A stretch of 64,000 bases of DNA, taken from positions 1 through 64,000 of the forward strand of contig JBIQIY010000010.1 in NCBI GenBank assembly GCA_044507775.1, in the 5' to 3' direction. The translations under genes were made by a program, and so were the position numbers. This DNA comes from Chryseosolibacter sp044507775 (lineage in GTDB: Bacteria; Bacteroidota; Bacteroidia; Cytophagales; Cyclobacteriaceae). Below the pieces are notes generated by a model. It saw nothing but the letters and a program-made list of their open reading frames with translations. It was not told the origin of the DNA and ran no database searches. Below, piece by piece: positions 9,180 to 18,008 of the stretch (position 1 is the stretch's first letter; each line of letters opens with the position of its first letter).

Positions 9180-9539
9180 CTAGTTGGCTAACGCGCCCTG
9201 ATCGCTCCAGCAGGCAATGGCATTTATCTGGTCCTGGGTCAACGGCCCGGCTGGACTATTCGAGGGTGGCATGATCCGATGAGTCACCCTGAATTTCACC
9301 AGTCCGCTGGTGGCGCGTTTCTGAAACTCTTCGAAGTTTGTCCAGTTGACCTCAGCGCCCAGATCACCGTTGTGACAGCCGGAAATGGCGCATTTCGTTT
9401 CAATGATAGGCTTTACATCCGCGGCAAAGCTATAGGTATCGGTGCACACGTACTCGGGAAAATCATGGGATACGCATGCGTCAAGGGCAACCATGAGAAT
9501 GACAACGAGGGAGAAAAAACCAACCAGAGATCTTTGCAT
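9180..9539 (-). CDS. Small exported cytochrome-like lipoprotein
   Basis: The 119-residue protein starts at MQRSLVGF, has a hydrophobic leader and a lipobox-like ALDAC near residue 22. It contains one heme-type motif with unusual spacing (KCAISGCHNG, that is CX4CH) and a downstream methionine-containing segment (HRIMPPSNSPAGPLTQ) that could supply the axial ligand. This resembles the small monoheme domains paired with DUF5777 proteins. It is the first gene of a two-gene operon with the barrel protein. Heme attachment to a CX4CH motif is inferred, not certain. Confidence 0.7.
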   Translation of the reverse strand: MQRSLVGFFSLVVILMVALDACVSHDFPEYVCTDTYSFAADVKPIIETKCAISGCHNGDLGAEVNWTNFEEFQKRATSGLVKFRVTHRIMPPSNSPAGPLTQDQINAIACWSDQGALAN

Positions 9540-9600
9540 GGTAAACGTAAGCAAATTTAAAAAATCGCCTAAGACAACAATGCGGAAAGTCGAAATAGGT

Positions 9601-9640
9601 AAAAATGAAAATCCCCCAAGTCCTGGACCAGGGGGATTTC
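9601..9640 (-). terminator. Terminator after the nucleotide-transporter operon
   Basis: AATCCCCC pairs with GGGGGATT around a loop containing a smaller CCTGGACCAGG hairpin. On the minus strand it is followed by TTTTCATTTTT, so it would end transcription coming from the 56-residue gene. Confidence 0.75.
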
Positions 9641-9781
9641 ATTGTCTATAGTTGGCTTTAATCTTGAATCTAAAATAGGCTGTGGCTGGAATATCTCCAT
9701 TTTTGAATCGACTGGAGGGGAAAATCACTGTTAAAGATAGCAATTCGGCCGACGAGCAGTCCGATTTACGGGTACACGGAA

Positions 9782-9952
9782 TCACCGGATGGTATCGGCA
9801 GACACAGAATCCGGCGCCGCTTCGCCCTTTGGAGGCTCTTTTGGATGCGAGCCCGGAAAAGTTGTGCGCGAGCTGATGTCATAGGCCACGTAGGCGAGAA
9901 ACAAGGCGAAGGCGATGGCACAGGCGACGAAGATCTTCTTGGAGCGGCTCAT
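9782..9952 (-). CDS. 56-residue single-helix membrane peptide
   Basis: A short open frame begins with ATG one base after the stop codon of the nucleotide transporter. It encodes a basic N-terminus (MSRSKK), one hydrophobic helix of about 17 residues (IFVACAIAFALFLAYVA), then a Pro/Glu/Ala-rich tail ending in ADTIR. The tight coupling to the transporter, the positive-inside start and the terminator just downstream support a real gene. It is not a recognised family; it may be a small partner of the transporter or simply a co-transcribed membrane peptide. Confidence 0.6.
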   Translation of the reverse strand: MSRSKKIFVACAIAFALFLAYVAYDISSRTTFPGSHPKEPPKGEAAPDSVSADTIR

Positions 9953-9953
9953 C

Positions 9954-12900
9954 TTATATGAATTCGATAATTTTGTCGGCTAGCTGTACGTTGTCGGACA
10001 AGAGCTCGTAGAACTGATCTTTGTTGAGCTTGAGAATCACAACGTCGGATTGCGCTATCAGGATATTCGTGTTGACATAGTTAGGGAGGCCGAGCATTTC
10101 TCCCACAAACTGCCCTTGTGTGAATTCCGAATTTCGCTCGCCGCGCTGGTAAAGTTGAATCGTCCCCGTGACGACCACATAAAAGTACGAGTTGGATTTG
10201 TCATCCAGGATCAGCGTCTCCTGTTCCCGGATCCGGATCTCCTCGCTGATATCGGCGAGATAAGAAAGCGTGATTCCAGGGATGTTCTCGAAGACGGATA
10301 TTTTCTGAAAGAAAAGTACTTTTTCAAAACGAGTCATTCGTTTTGAATGAATAATGAGATCATCGAGCTCACGCCGTTGGTAATCTCCGAGCCTGCGCAC
10401 GTTCCTGTGATATTCTTCCGGGTTCATCTGGTAAAGCGCCCACGCCGAGACCTCTTTTATCAAAGCGTCGGGGTTGAACAGCTGAGCGATGAGATCCATC
10501 TTGAAATCTTCGATCCGCTGCATTCCAATGTGAAATATCACGCACGCTTTCGTCCACCGGTTTGACTGTGTAAAGTCGCGGTTGATAATGAATTTCAGAA
10601 CGAGCTTTGAATCGAGTTTTACACGCGGGAAGAAGTTATCCAGGCGGTTGATCCGTTCCGTGTCGGTCAGGTCGTCGAGCACAGGGAGCACGCGCTGTTT
10701 AAGTTGTTCGGCCAGGAAGACGTCGAGAAGTTCGATCGCATACGTAATACTGTCGGCTGTTCCGCTGTCAATATTTTCTTTGACAAGCTGAATCGACCGT
10801 GTGTCATATAACATCGCGAGAAGCATGTAGATGTGCTCGATGTCGCTTTGTACTTCCCACCGAAGACTGGTCTTCATCTGGTGATTGTGCTGGTCTTCGT
10901 CAATCTCCTGGATGGCGCTGAGATTCCAGCGTATGTCCGCGATATCGGCTTCGATCGCGTACCGGATGCGGGTGGCCTGGAGAGGACCTGCCTTGAATCC
11001 ACATTCACCCAATGACAATAATACCTGGGAGACCACCATCTTGTTCGGATAGTCGATCTTGTTCCACAACTGCTCCTTGGCGCGCTGACCGCCGATCCGT
11101 CCCATGGCCTGGAGAATCTTCAGCATCACCTGGGTGTTCTGTCCGCTGCGATAGAATGCGATCTCCAGCATCGGAAGGGTTTCTGGTCCGATCAACACAA
11201 TGGCATTCATCGCCTGGTTGCTGTACATCGGATTGCCAAGATTCTCGATCAGGGCCTGGATGATTTCAGGATTGTAGCGCTTGACCGCAGTCTTGATGGC
11301 GGTGTTGCGCACCTTCGGCTCGGAATCGCTTAGCAATTCCATCAGGCAAGCGATACCTTCTTCCCGCGAGGCGTGCAAAAGCAGTTCAGTGGCGTAGTGC
11401 CGGTCGTTTGGATTAGACGATTTAGTGAGTTTTTGGATTCTGTTCTCCGTAACATCTCCCCCGCTTTCCAGCAGGTACTGGAGTTCGGACTTGGTCAGCA
11501 TGTTCTTGACTCCGGTGCCGACCTTGGCCTCATCCATCCGGATCACGTACTGGTCTGACACGGAGAGGCCTTTCAGTTCATTCATGCGGTCCTGGGCAAA
11601 GTGACGCGCAACCTCGTCCTCATTCTTCATCATCTGGTTTACCCAGTGCGAAATGTTGGCGGCATTGATCTTCTCCAGGAGCTTGAACGAGAACACAGCC
11701 TTTTCCGGTTGGGGAAGTGTGAGCATTTGCTCAAGCCGAAGAGTGACTTCTTTAAATCCTTTTTCCAGCTTGTCCTGCTTTTCTTCCGCGGTAGTAGTTT
11801 CGAGTTTGTGCCGGATCTTGTTGCGATACCCCTGGTAAATATTATTGATAATGAAGATGTATGCGACAATCAGTACAAGCATCAACGCTGAGATGTGAAC
11901 GATCTTGAACTGGGGGATGAAAGCAAAGCCGAAGATCAGCACGCCGGCGACGAAGCGCGCGCTTTCGTTAACAAGACCCTCGACTTTTGCCTGGATGTTA
12001 AATTTATAACGGTTATCGAGTGGGATAAAAAAGAGTTTGAAGATGGGGTTCTCAAGAGAATCGCGCAACGTCCAGTTGAAGAGACGGCTCAGCGCGACGA
12101 AGAGGAAAAAATAAATAAAGCCTGCGCCGCTGGCAATGCCGGCGACCAGTGCACCCAGCGCAAATAGTCCGACAACAAGTGGAAGCAGGAACAGCGAAAT
12201 GCGCAGACCGTAGTTGGAGATGATCCGGTTATTGATGAACGTTTGCATGATCAGGCTAAGCCCATAGACCGCGCCCGTGAAAAATGAATTGAAGTTCGTC
12301 AGATCCTGTTCATCCGGGTACTGCTGATGTATAAGCTCCTGGAAGGCGTACTGCCCGAACATCAGGGTCACCATTGAAATCAGTAAGAAGAACGAAAGCG
12401 CAAGAATGTACCGGTCGGTAAACAATCTTCCGAGTGAAGTTTCCTTCCGGACGAGTGGTCCGAATTCCGCGGGGTCGTTCTTGGAAAGACTGAATGAGGA
12501 GGAGATCGCGACGAGCAAGATGGATACCATGAAGATGCTCAGGCAGCACAGCAGCAGATAGTTGGATGTGTCGTTCACCAGGCCGAGCCGCGAGGTAAAG
12601 GGAATGACGATGAGGGTTGCTACGATTGCCGCGATCAATTGTCCGGTGTCGATCCAGCCGATAATGCGTTTCGACTGGCGGAAGTTGAACAGCCTGCCGA
12701 AGATGCCCCAGAAGCTCAGCAAGAGCACAGCAGTCATGGGCCCGGTCATGCAGTACATGGCGAAGATGTACTGGTTGTGGTAGGCGGCATCGCCGAAATG
12801 GAGAAGCAGGTATGCTGCCAGTGTAAATGCGAAAATAGAAAGAACGCTTACCAGGGCGAGCGTGGTAAATTTGATCCAGTTCTGCAGGAATGAAAAGAGC

Positions 12901-13103
12901 GCTGTGGACAGGATACCAAAAGCCCCGGCGATGAGGAAGGCCTTGTTCAGCTGGTCGCCCATGCGGTTCAGGAACATAGAATCCGCCGTGACCTGGTAAG
13001 TGGCAATGAACACCCCCATGAAGAATCCCGTCGTCAACATCAGCCAGATCTGCTTTTGCTCTTCGGATTTCAACTGCAGGGCTCCAATGAATCTATTTGC
13101 CAT
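9954..13103 (-). CDS. Tlc/Npt-type nucleotide transporter fused to HEAT repeats and a cyclic-nucleotide-binding domain
   Basis: A 1049-residue three-part protein. Residues 1-440 hold about 12 membrane helices resembling the ATP/ADP translocase (Tlc, NTT) and MFS superfamily, including the segment FNWTLRDSLENPIFKLFFIP. Residues about 560-870 are alpha-helical with HEAT-like repeats (DRHYATELLLHASREEG, DSEPKVRNTAIKTAVKRYNP). Residues about 915-1049 look like a cNMP-binding beta-barrel (SNSYFYVVVTGTIQLYQRGE, FTQGQFVGEMLGLP). Classical Tlc proteins of Chlamydia and Rickettsia are about half this length and lack the appendages. Transport substrate and ligand are unknown; the C-terminal domain suggests gating or activity control by a nucleotide. 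The start was placed at the second Met (MANRFIGAL). Confidence 0.8.
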   Translation of the reverse strand: MANRFIGALQLKSEEQKQIWLMLTTGFFMGVFIATYQVTADSMFLNRMGDQLNKAFLIAGAFGILSTALFSFLQNWIKFTTLALVSVLSIFAFTLAAYLLLHFGDAAYHNQYIFAMYCMTGPMTAVLLLSFWGIFGRLFNFRQSKRIIGWIDTGQLIAAIVATLIVIPFTSRLGLVNDTSNYLLLCCLSIFMVSILLVAISSSFSLSKNDPAEFGPLVRKETSLGRLFTDRYILALSFFLLISMVTLMFGQYAFQELIHQQYPDEQDLTNFNSFFTGAVYGLSLIMQTFINNRIISNYGLRISLFLLPLVVGLFALGALVAGIASGAGFIYFFLFVALSRLFNWTLRDSLENPIFKLFFIPLDNRYKFNIQAKVEGLVNESARFVAGVLIFGFAFIPQFKIVHISALMLVLIVAYIFIINNIYQGYRNKIRHKLETTTAEEKQDKLEKGFKEVTLRLEQMLTLPQPEKAVFSFKLLEKINAANISHWVNQMMKNEDEVARHFAQDRMNELKGLSVSDQYVIRMDEAKVGTGVKNMLTKSELQYLLESGGDVTENRIQKLTKSSNPNDRHYATELLLHASREEGIACLMELLSDSEPKVRNTAIKTAVKRYNPEIIQALIENLGNPMYSNQAMNAIVLIGPETLPMLEIAFYRSGQNTQVMLKILQAMGRIGGQRAKEQLWNKIDYPNKMVVSQVLLSLGECGFKAGPLQATRIRYAIEADIADIRWNLSAIQEIDEDQHNHQMKTSLRWEVQSDIEHIYMLLAMLYDTRSIQLVKENIDSGTADSITYAIELLDVFLAEQLKQRVLPVLDDLTDTERINRLDNFFPRVKLDSKLVLKFIINRDFTQSNRWTKACVIFHIGMQRIEDFKMDLIAQLFNPDALIKEVSAWALYQMNPEEYHRNVRRLGDYQRRELDDLIIHSKRMTRFEKVLFFQKISVFENIPGITLSYLADISEEIRIREQETLILDDKSNSYFYVVVTGTIQLYQRGERNSEFTQGQFVGEMLGLPNYVNTNILIAQSDVVILKLNKDQFYELLSDNVQLADKIIEFI

Positions 13104-13200
13104 AGCTAACACCAAATATATTAAAAAATTGGCGTGACGTAACGATCTGAACGCGGGTGTAAACGCAGACGTGGATGCGGATGCGGTAGACCTGGACGTG

Positions 13201-13234
13201 GACGTAGAGACAAGGCATGCCTTGTCTCTACGTC
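13201..13234. repeat. 34-bp perfect palindrome
   Basis: GACGTAGAGACAAGGCA on one side is matched exactly by its reverse complement, giving a 17-bp perfect stem with no loop. It follows a run of degenerate GACGTGG/GATGCGG units and lies between ompH and the transporter gene. It could act as a terminator-like hairpin or a REP-type element; no T-run follows on either strand. Confidence 0.8.
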
Positions 13235-13251
13235 ATGTCTGCATTTATGGA

Positions 13252-13884
13252 TTATTTCTTTTTGGCGGTGGTGCTATCCGCTTTGGGAGCAGGTCCTTTC
13301 TTCTCGACCTGGTAGGCCGCGTTTAATCCCTGGATCACGTCATTGGTAATGTCAAGACCCGCGCCGCCATAGAGCACATCGCTGGTGGGATCGAATTTCA
13401 GTACGACCTGCAGTCCTTTCTCCTGACCATATTCCTTCAGGTACCCGGTGATGCGGTCGTAGAGTTCTTTATTGAGCTTCGCCTCTTCCTGCATGAGCTG
13501 TTGTTGCAGGCTTTGCTGATAAAGCTGAAGGTTCTGCTGTTTCTTTCCGAGGTCTTCTTCGGCTGCGCGGGCCTGGCCCAGCGTCATGCCTGAGACGTTC
13601 CGCTGATAGGCGGTAATCTCATTCTGAAGTCCGGCTGTGCGGTTGCGGAGATCCTGGTCCATCTTCTTCGTCTTGGCTTCCAGTTGCTCGCGGTTGACCT
13701 TCAGGTAATCGTAGTGCTTCAATACGGAGTCAGAGTTGATGTAGGCGACCTTCAGGTTGACAGTCGAAGTGTCTGAAATAGAAGACTTTGTTTCGGGTAA
13801 TCTCCGGTCGGAGAAGTGCAATACATAAAGAATGACGACTGCCACCAGCAGCACGATGTTCAGGATCAACGACAGGTTCTTCAT
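13252..13884 (-). CDS. OmpH/Skp-family periplasmic chaperone
   Basis: The 210-residue protein starts at MKNLSLILN and has an N-terminal hydrophobic helix. VAYINSDSVLKHYDYLK near residue 47 is the Skp/OmpH head strand. A long, Gln- and Lys-rich coiled coil covers roughly residues 65-155, and a C-terminal GLQVVLKFDPTSDVLYGG returns to the head domain. Skp-type chaperones carry unfolded outer-membrane proteins through the periplasm. The hydrophobic segment may be an uncleaved anchor. The ATG at 13884 was preferred to one at 13932, which adds 16 unlikely residues. Confidence 0.82.
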   Translation of the reverse strand: MKNLSLILNIVLLVAVVILYVLHFSDRRLPETKSSISDTSTVNLKVAYINSDSVLKHYDYLKVNREQLEAKTKKMDQDLRNRTAGLQNEITAYQRNVSGMTLGQARAAEEDLGKKQQNLQLYQQSLQQQLMQEEAKLNKELYDRITGYLKEYGQEKGLQVVLKFDPTSDVLYGGAGLDITNDVIQGLNAAYQVEKKGPAPKADSTTAKKK

Positions 13885-13958
13885 GGGGTATAAGTATGGG
13901 TTTAGCCGGCAAATATGCTGGTAATTTATCAAAATTCCAGCGGCGTCCCCCTGTAATT

Positions 13959-14513
13959 TTACTGGCTCAGATCTTCCGTCTGAAATGAATAAAGATTTTC
14001 GTCCAGGTCGAGCGTGTCTTCGTTAAAATCGCGAATGAACTTCGCAATGTCGGCATCCGTAATCTTCTCGCGGTTAATGCCAACGTCCAGGGCAATGCCA
14101 AAATCGGTATTCACATCGAGGTCGACGTGCTCTTTGACTTTGACGGACTCCTCCTCTTCCAGTTCCATGATCACTTCAGCGATGAACAGGCCGATCTCTT
14201 CTTCCAGCGGATCGAGTGCCGCCAGGTTTCCATTTTCGTCTTCCTCGTAGGTGATCTTTTTGTAGTCCGGAAAGTGGCCGGCCGCCCGATGCTCCGCTAT
14301 CTCAAAAAGCTCGCTCTCATGCTGAAGCCGCAGCGTATACATCACTGTGTCGTACACCACTTCTTTGCCCTCGTAAAGACCGACAAAATAAAAGTGAGCG
14401 TATTCATCGCCGCGCTCATCTTCCGCATCCTGTACGTAATTCGTTCCTGCAGCCTTCATCCTGCTGCGATATTCCTCGATGGTGTCGGGATCGAAACCTT
14501 TATTCTCAATCAT
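13959..14513 (-). CDS. Acidic conserved hypothetical protein
   Basis: A 184-residue soluble protein, strongly acidic, with no signal peptide or membrane helix. It is mostly mixed helix and strand, with acidic clusters (ITYEEDENGN, MELEEEESVKVKEHVDLD). I do not recognise a domain. It lies between ompH and the gamma carbonic anhydrase in the same orientation, 74 bases from ompH and 85 from the carbonic anhydrase, so it could be in one operon. Confidence 0.7.
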   Translation of the reverse strand: MIENKGFDPDTIEEYRSRMKAAGTNYVQDAEDERGDEYAHFYFVGLYEGKEVVYDTVMYTLRLQHESELFEIAEHRAAGHFPDYKKITYEEDENGNLAALDPLEEEIGLFIAEVIMELEEEESVKVKEHVDLDVNTDFGIALDVGINREKITDADIAKFIRDFNEDTLDLDENLYSFQTEDLSQ

Positions 14514-14598
14514 AGATCAATACGGATTTTCCGGTTATTTGCCATCGGCATCGCGGAAGAATTATAACGAATGGTCATACTCAAACGGCGCTATTTGC

Positions 14599-15117
14599 TC
14601 ACTCGCCCTCGCGAAACCATGCTGCATACATCGGATAGTTCTTTGCCGTGCGCAGGATAACAGCCTTCATATCTTCGCCGATATCCTTCACTCGTTTGGC
14701 GGGAACCCCTGCATAGACACTGCCTGGGGGAATCTTTGATCCGGGCAAGACCACAGCACCAGCCGCGATGACGGAATTGGTGCCCACAATGCAATCGTCC
14801 ATCACAATGGCGCCCATGCCAATCAGGACGTTGTCCTCGACTGTGCATCCATGAACGACAGCGTTGTGAGCGATTGATACATTGTTTCCGATTACCGTTT
14901 TCGCTTTCTCGTACGTGCCATGAATGACGGCGCCATCCTGGATATTTGAATTGTCACCAATGGTGATTGAATTCACATCGCCGCGCACCACTGCGTTAAA
15001 CCACACCGTGCAGTTGTCGCCTGTAATAACCTCGCCGACAACAACGGCAGTGTCTGCGAGAAAACAGTTTTTCCCAAAACGGGGTGTGAATCCCCTTACT
15101 TTCCTGATAATCGCCAT
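14599..15117 (-). CDS. Gamma-class carbonic anhydrase family protein
   Basis: A 172-residue left-handed beta-helix protein built of hexapeptide repeats (VVVGEVITGDNCTVWFNAVV, IGDNSNIQDGAVIHG). The three zinc histidines expected in the family are visible in IQDGAVIHG (near 70) and in SIAHNAVVHG (near 87 and 92). It ends with the VYAGVPAKRVKDI signature. Start at MAIIRKVRG, since the longer frame upstream would overlap the miaB promoter and has no homologous look. It is divergent from miaB. Confidence 0.88.
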   Translation of the reverse strand: MAIIRKVRGFTPRFGKNCFLADTAVVVGEVITGDNCTVWFNAVVRGDVNSITIGDNSNIQDGAVIHGTYEKAKTVIGNNVSIAHNAVVHGCTVEDNVLIGMGAIVMDDCIVGTNSVIAAGAVVLPGSKIPPGSVYAGVPAKRVKDIGEDMKAVILRTAKNYPMYAAWFREGE

Positions 15118-15225
15118 CGGGTCAAATATATGGTATATGTGGATCGGGCTCAATAAAAAATGCGATTGCTCAGCGCCGGGGGACGCCGTCTTAAGCAGTG
15201 CTGAAAATTTTACTGCCAATCTGTC

Positions 15226-15251
15226 ATTTAGAAGCAAATATTGTATTTTTG
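15226..15251 (+). promoter_or_regulatory. Candidate miaB promoter
   Basis: TATTTTTG at 15244-15251 fits the Bacteroidota -7 consensus TAnnTTTG, 18 bases before the ATG of miaB. A weak TTTAG-like -33 element lies about 17 bases upstream. AGGAAAA just before the ATG could act as the ribosome-binding site. Confidence 0.45.
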
Positions 15252-15269
15252 CAAGCTTACAGGAAAAAC

Positions 15270-16727
15270 ATGGGGAATTTGATTGAGGATATCGGCATTT
15301 TGGGAAATAAAGCGGCTGAATCGTGTGAAACATATAGGGTGTCGAAAGAGGTAGATACCGGCAAGGGCCGCAAACTTTATATTGAGAGCTACGGGTGCCA
15401 GATGAATTTTTCAGACAGCGAGATCGTGGCTTCCATTCTGGCAAAGGAGGGTTATGACACCACTTCCGACGTCAGCGTCGCGGATGTAGTATTCCTGAAC
15501 ACGTGTTCCATCCGGGAAAAAGCGGAACAGACGGTTCGCAGCCGGCTCGCGCATTTTACTTCCCTGAAAAAGAACAAGCCTGATTTGTTGATCGGCGTAC
15601 TGGGATGCATGGCTGAACGGCTGAAATCTCGACTGCTTGAAGAGGAGAAGATCGTTGACCTCGTGGCAGGCCCGGATGCCTATCGCGATCTGCCCAAGCT
15701 CATAGCCCAGGTTGACGACGGGCAAAAAGCGGTCAACACGTTTTTGTCACGGGAGGAAACGTACGCTGACATCAGTCCTGTCCGTTTAAACTCCAATGGC
15801 GTTTCCGCATTTATATCGATCATGCGCGGATGCGACAACATGTGCACATTCTGCGTTGTGCCGTTCACGCGTGGACGGGAACGGAGCCGTGACCCGAGGT
15901 CGATTGTAGCCGAAGCAAGTGATCTCTTCAAGCGCGGATACCGCGAGGTGACGTTACTGGGTCAGAACGTCGACTCGTACAAGTGGAGTGACGAAGAAAA
16001 CAACAAGGCCCGCCTTGAGAAAAAGGGCGCTGACAACATTGTCAACTTTGCCGGCCTGCTGGAGATGGTTGCCCTCGTACATCCCGACTTGCGGGTACGT
16101 TTTTCAACCTCCCATCCGAAAGACATCACGGACGATGTGCTTTATACCATGGCCCGCTATGAAAATATTTGCAAGTACATTCACCTGCCCGTGCAAAGCG
16201 GCAGCAGCCGAATTTTGGAGATGATGAACCGCGGATACAGCCGTGAGTGGTATCTCGGAAAGATCAGCCGAATTCGGGAGATCCTGGGTGAGGACTGTGG
16301 TATTTCGTCCGACATGATCACGGGTTTTTGCTCGGAGAACGAGCAGGACCACGCAGACACGCTCACGCTCATGGAAGCGGTCCAATACGACTACGCCTAC
16401 ATGTTCTTTTACTCCGAACGGCCAGGTACTTTAGCCGAAAAGAAATACGCCGACGACGTTTCACCGGAAGTCAAGAAGCGCCGGCTATCGGAGATCATCG
16501 CGAAACAGACCGCTCATTCACTGAAACGCAACAAGGCGGACCTTGGCAAGGTATTCAAGGTCCTGATCGAGGGGTCATCAAAGAAATCCGACGCTCAGTT
16601 CCAGGGTCGCAACACCGCTAACAAAGTTGTTGTTTTTCCCCGGGAGCATTATAAGAAGGGACAGTACGTTCATGTACGGGTAGATGATTGTACCGGCGCA
16701 ACGCTCATTGGCAAAGTTGTAGAATAA
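15270..16727 (+). CDS. miaB: tRNA 2-methylthio-N6-isopentenyladenosine-37 synthase MiaB
   Basis: A radical-SAM methylthiotransferase that adds the 2-methylthio group to i6A37 in tRNAs. The N-terminal domain has its three cluster cysteines (YGCQMN, NTCSIRE, GCMAE). The radical-SAM cluster is CDNMCTFC, followed by VPFTRGRERS. A C-terminal TRAM domain (about residues 420-485) ends the protein. The start at 15270 (MGNLIED) was chosen because it follows AGGAAAA; the upstream ATG at 15198 adds 24 residues unlike the family. The stop overlaps the start of the next gene by one base (TAATG), so the two are translationally coupled. Confidence 0.93.
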   Translation: MGNLIEDIGILGNKAAESCETYRVSKEVDTGKGRKLYIESYGCQMNFSDSEIVASILAKEGYDTTSDVSVADVVFLNTCSIREKAEQTVRSRLAHFTSLKKNKPDLLIGVLGCMAERLKSRLLEEEKIVDLVAGPDAYRDLPKLIAQVDDGQKAVNTFLSREETYADISPVRLNSNGVSAFISIMRGCDNMCTFCVVPFTRGRERSRDPRSIVAEASDLFKRGYREVTLLGQNVDSYKWSDEENNKARLEKKGADNIVNFAGLLEMVALVHPDLRVRFSTSHPKDITDDVLYTMARYENICKYIHLPVQSGSSRILEMMNRGYSREWYLGKISRIREILGEDCGISSDMITGFCSENEQDHADTLTLMEAVQYDYAYMFFYSERPGTLAEKKYADDVSPEVKKRRLSEIIAKQTAHSLKRNKADLGKVFKVLIEGSSKKSDAQFQGRNTANKVVVFPREHYKKGQYVHVRVDDCTGATLIGKVVE

Positions 16728-17989
16728 TGGCAATTACAGATCAGGAAATACAGAGCATCAAACTGCGGTTTGGCATCATCGGCAATTCACCGGTGTTGAA
16801 CAACTCCGTGCGTGTAGCCATGCAGGTTGCTCCCACGGATATGTCCGTTCTGATCACCGGCGAAAGCGGAAGCGGGAAGGAATCCTTTTCAAAGATCATA
16901 CATCACCTGAGTCCGCGGAAACACGGCCAGTTCATTGCGATCAACTGCGGATCGATTCCGGAAGGCACCATTGACTCTGAACTGTTCGGCCATGAGAGAG
17001 GCTCCTTTACCGGTGCACACGAGGCGCGTAAAGGGTACTTCGAAGTGACCAACGGCGGAACGATCTTTCTGGACGAGATAGGCGAAATGCCATTGGGTAC
17101 GCAAGCGCGGCTCTTGCGGGTGCTTGAGAACGGCGAGTTTATCAAAGTCGGTTCTTCGAAGGTGCAGAAAACGGATGTCCGCGTGGTAGCCGCGACGAAC
17201 ATTAACCTGATGAAGAATGTCGAGGAGGGAAAGTTCAGGGAAGACCTTTACTACCGCCTCAGCACGGTCCCGATCTTTGTTCCACCCCTCCGGGAACGCG
17301 GCCGCGATGTTGAATTGCTCTTCCGGAAGTTCGCTTCCGACTTCGCCGACAAGTACCGGGTTAAGCCGATTACCCTGACGGAGGATGCCAAGGAAGCCCT
17401 TCTTCGCTACCGGTTTCCTGGAAACATCCGCCAGCTAAAGAACCTGGTCGAGCAGATCTCTGTGTTGTCGACGGAAGAGAAGGAAATCAACGCGGTGCAG
17501 CTTCAAAAGTATTTACCGCAGGAGAGCAGCCTGCCTGCGCTCTACCGCAGTACCACCCCTGAAAAGGACAACGTCACAGAACGCGATATCCTTTATAAAG
17601 TCCTGTTCGACATGAAAAAGGATGTGATCGATCTGAAGAAGATCGTTCTCAACCTATTGAACGAACAGGGAGACAAGGGCAGCATGGCCAAGGAACACGC
17701 CGGCCTGTTTGAAGACCTTCATCGCGAACCTTCGGGTTTGTCGCATGAGCACATGGTGTTGAATCTGCCTTCCACGCCAGCGGTTGCCAACTCAGACGAT
17801 GTCGAAGATGTTCATGATATAGCGCATGAGACTGAAGACGATTCCCTGTCGATTGAGAAGAAGGAGAAGGAACTCATCATTCGCGCGCTGAGAAAAAATA
17901 ATAACAAACGGAAATATGCGGCACGGGATTTGGGAATTTCCGAGCGCACTTTGTACCGAAAAATCAAACAATACGAGCTTGAAGATTAA
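16727..17989 (+). CDS. Sigma-54-dependent transcriptional activator without a receiver domain
   Basis: The 420-residue protein has an AAA+ domain at about 20-260 with Walker A (GESGSGKES), a modified GAFTGA loop (GSFTGA), Walker B (GGTIFLDEIGEM) and the arginine-finger region (REDLYYRLSTVPIFVPPLRE). A Fis-type helix-turn-helix sits at the C-terminus (RKYAARDLGISERTLYRKIK). There is no receiver, GAF or PAS domain, so activity is probably set by abundance or by partner proteins. The A-to-S change in the loop that contacts sigma-54 is noted in some activators. It overlaps miaB by one base and precedes lptE, so it may control envelope genes; the target promoters are not known. Confidence 0.88.
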   Translation: MAITDQEIQSIKLRFGIIGNSPVLNNSVRVAMQVAPTDMSVLITGESGSGKESFSKIIHHLSPRKHGQFIAINCGSIPEGTIDSELFGHERGSFTGAHEARKGYFEVTNGGTIFLDEIGEMPLGTQARLLRVLENGEFIKVGSSKVQKTDVRVVAATNINLMKNVEEGKFREDLYYRLSTVPIFVPPLRERGRDVELLFRKFASDFADKYRVKPITLTEDAKEALLRYRFPGNIRQLKNLVEQISVLSTEEKEINAVQLQKYLPQESSLPALYRSTTPEKDNVTERDILYKVLFDMKKDVIDLKKIVLNLLNEQGDKGSMAKEHAGLFEDLHREPSGLSHEHMVLNLPSTPAVANSDDVEDVHDIAHETEDDSLSIEKKEKELIIRALRKNNNKRKYAARDLGISERTLYRKIKQYELED

Positions 17990-18008
17990 CATCCCCCGCC
18001 GCGTGAAA

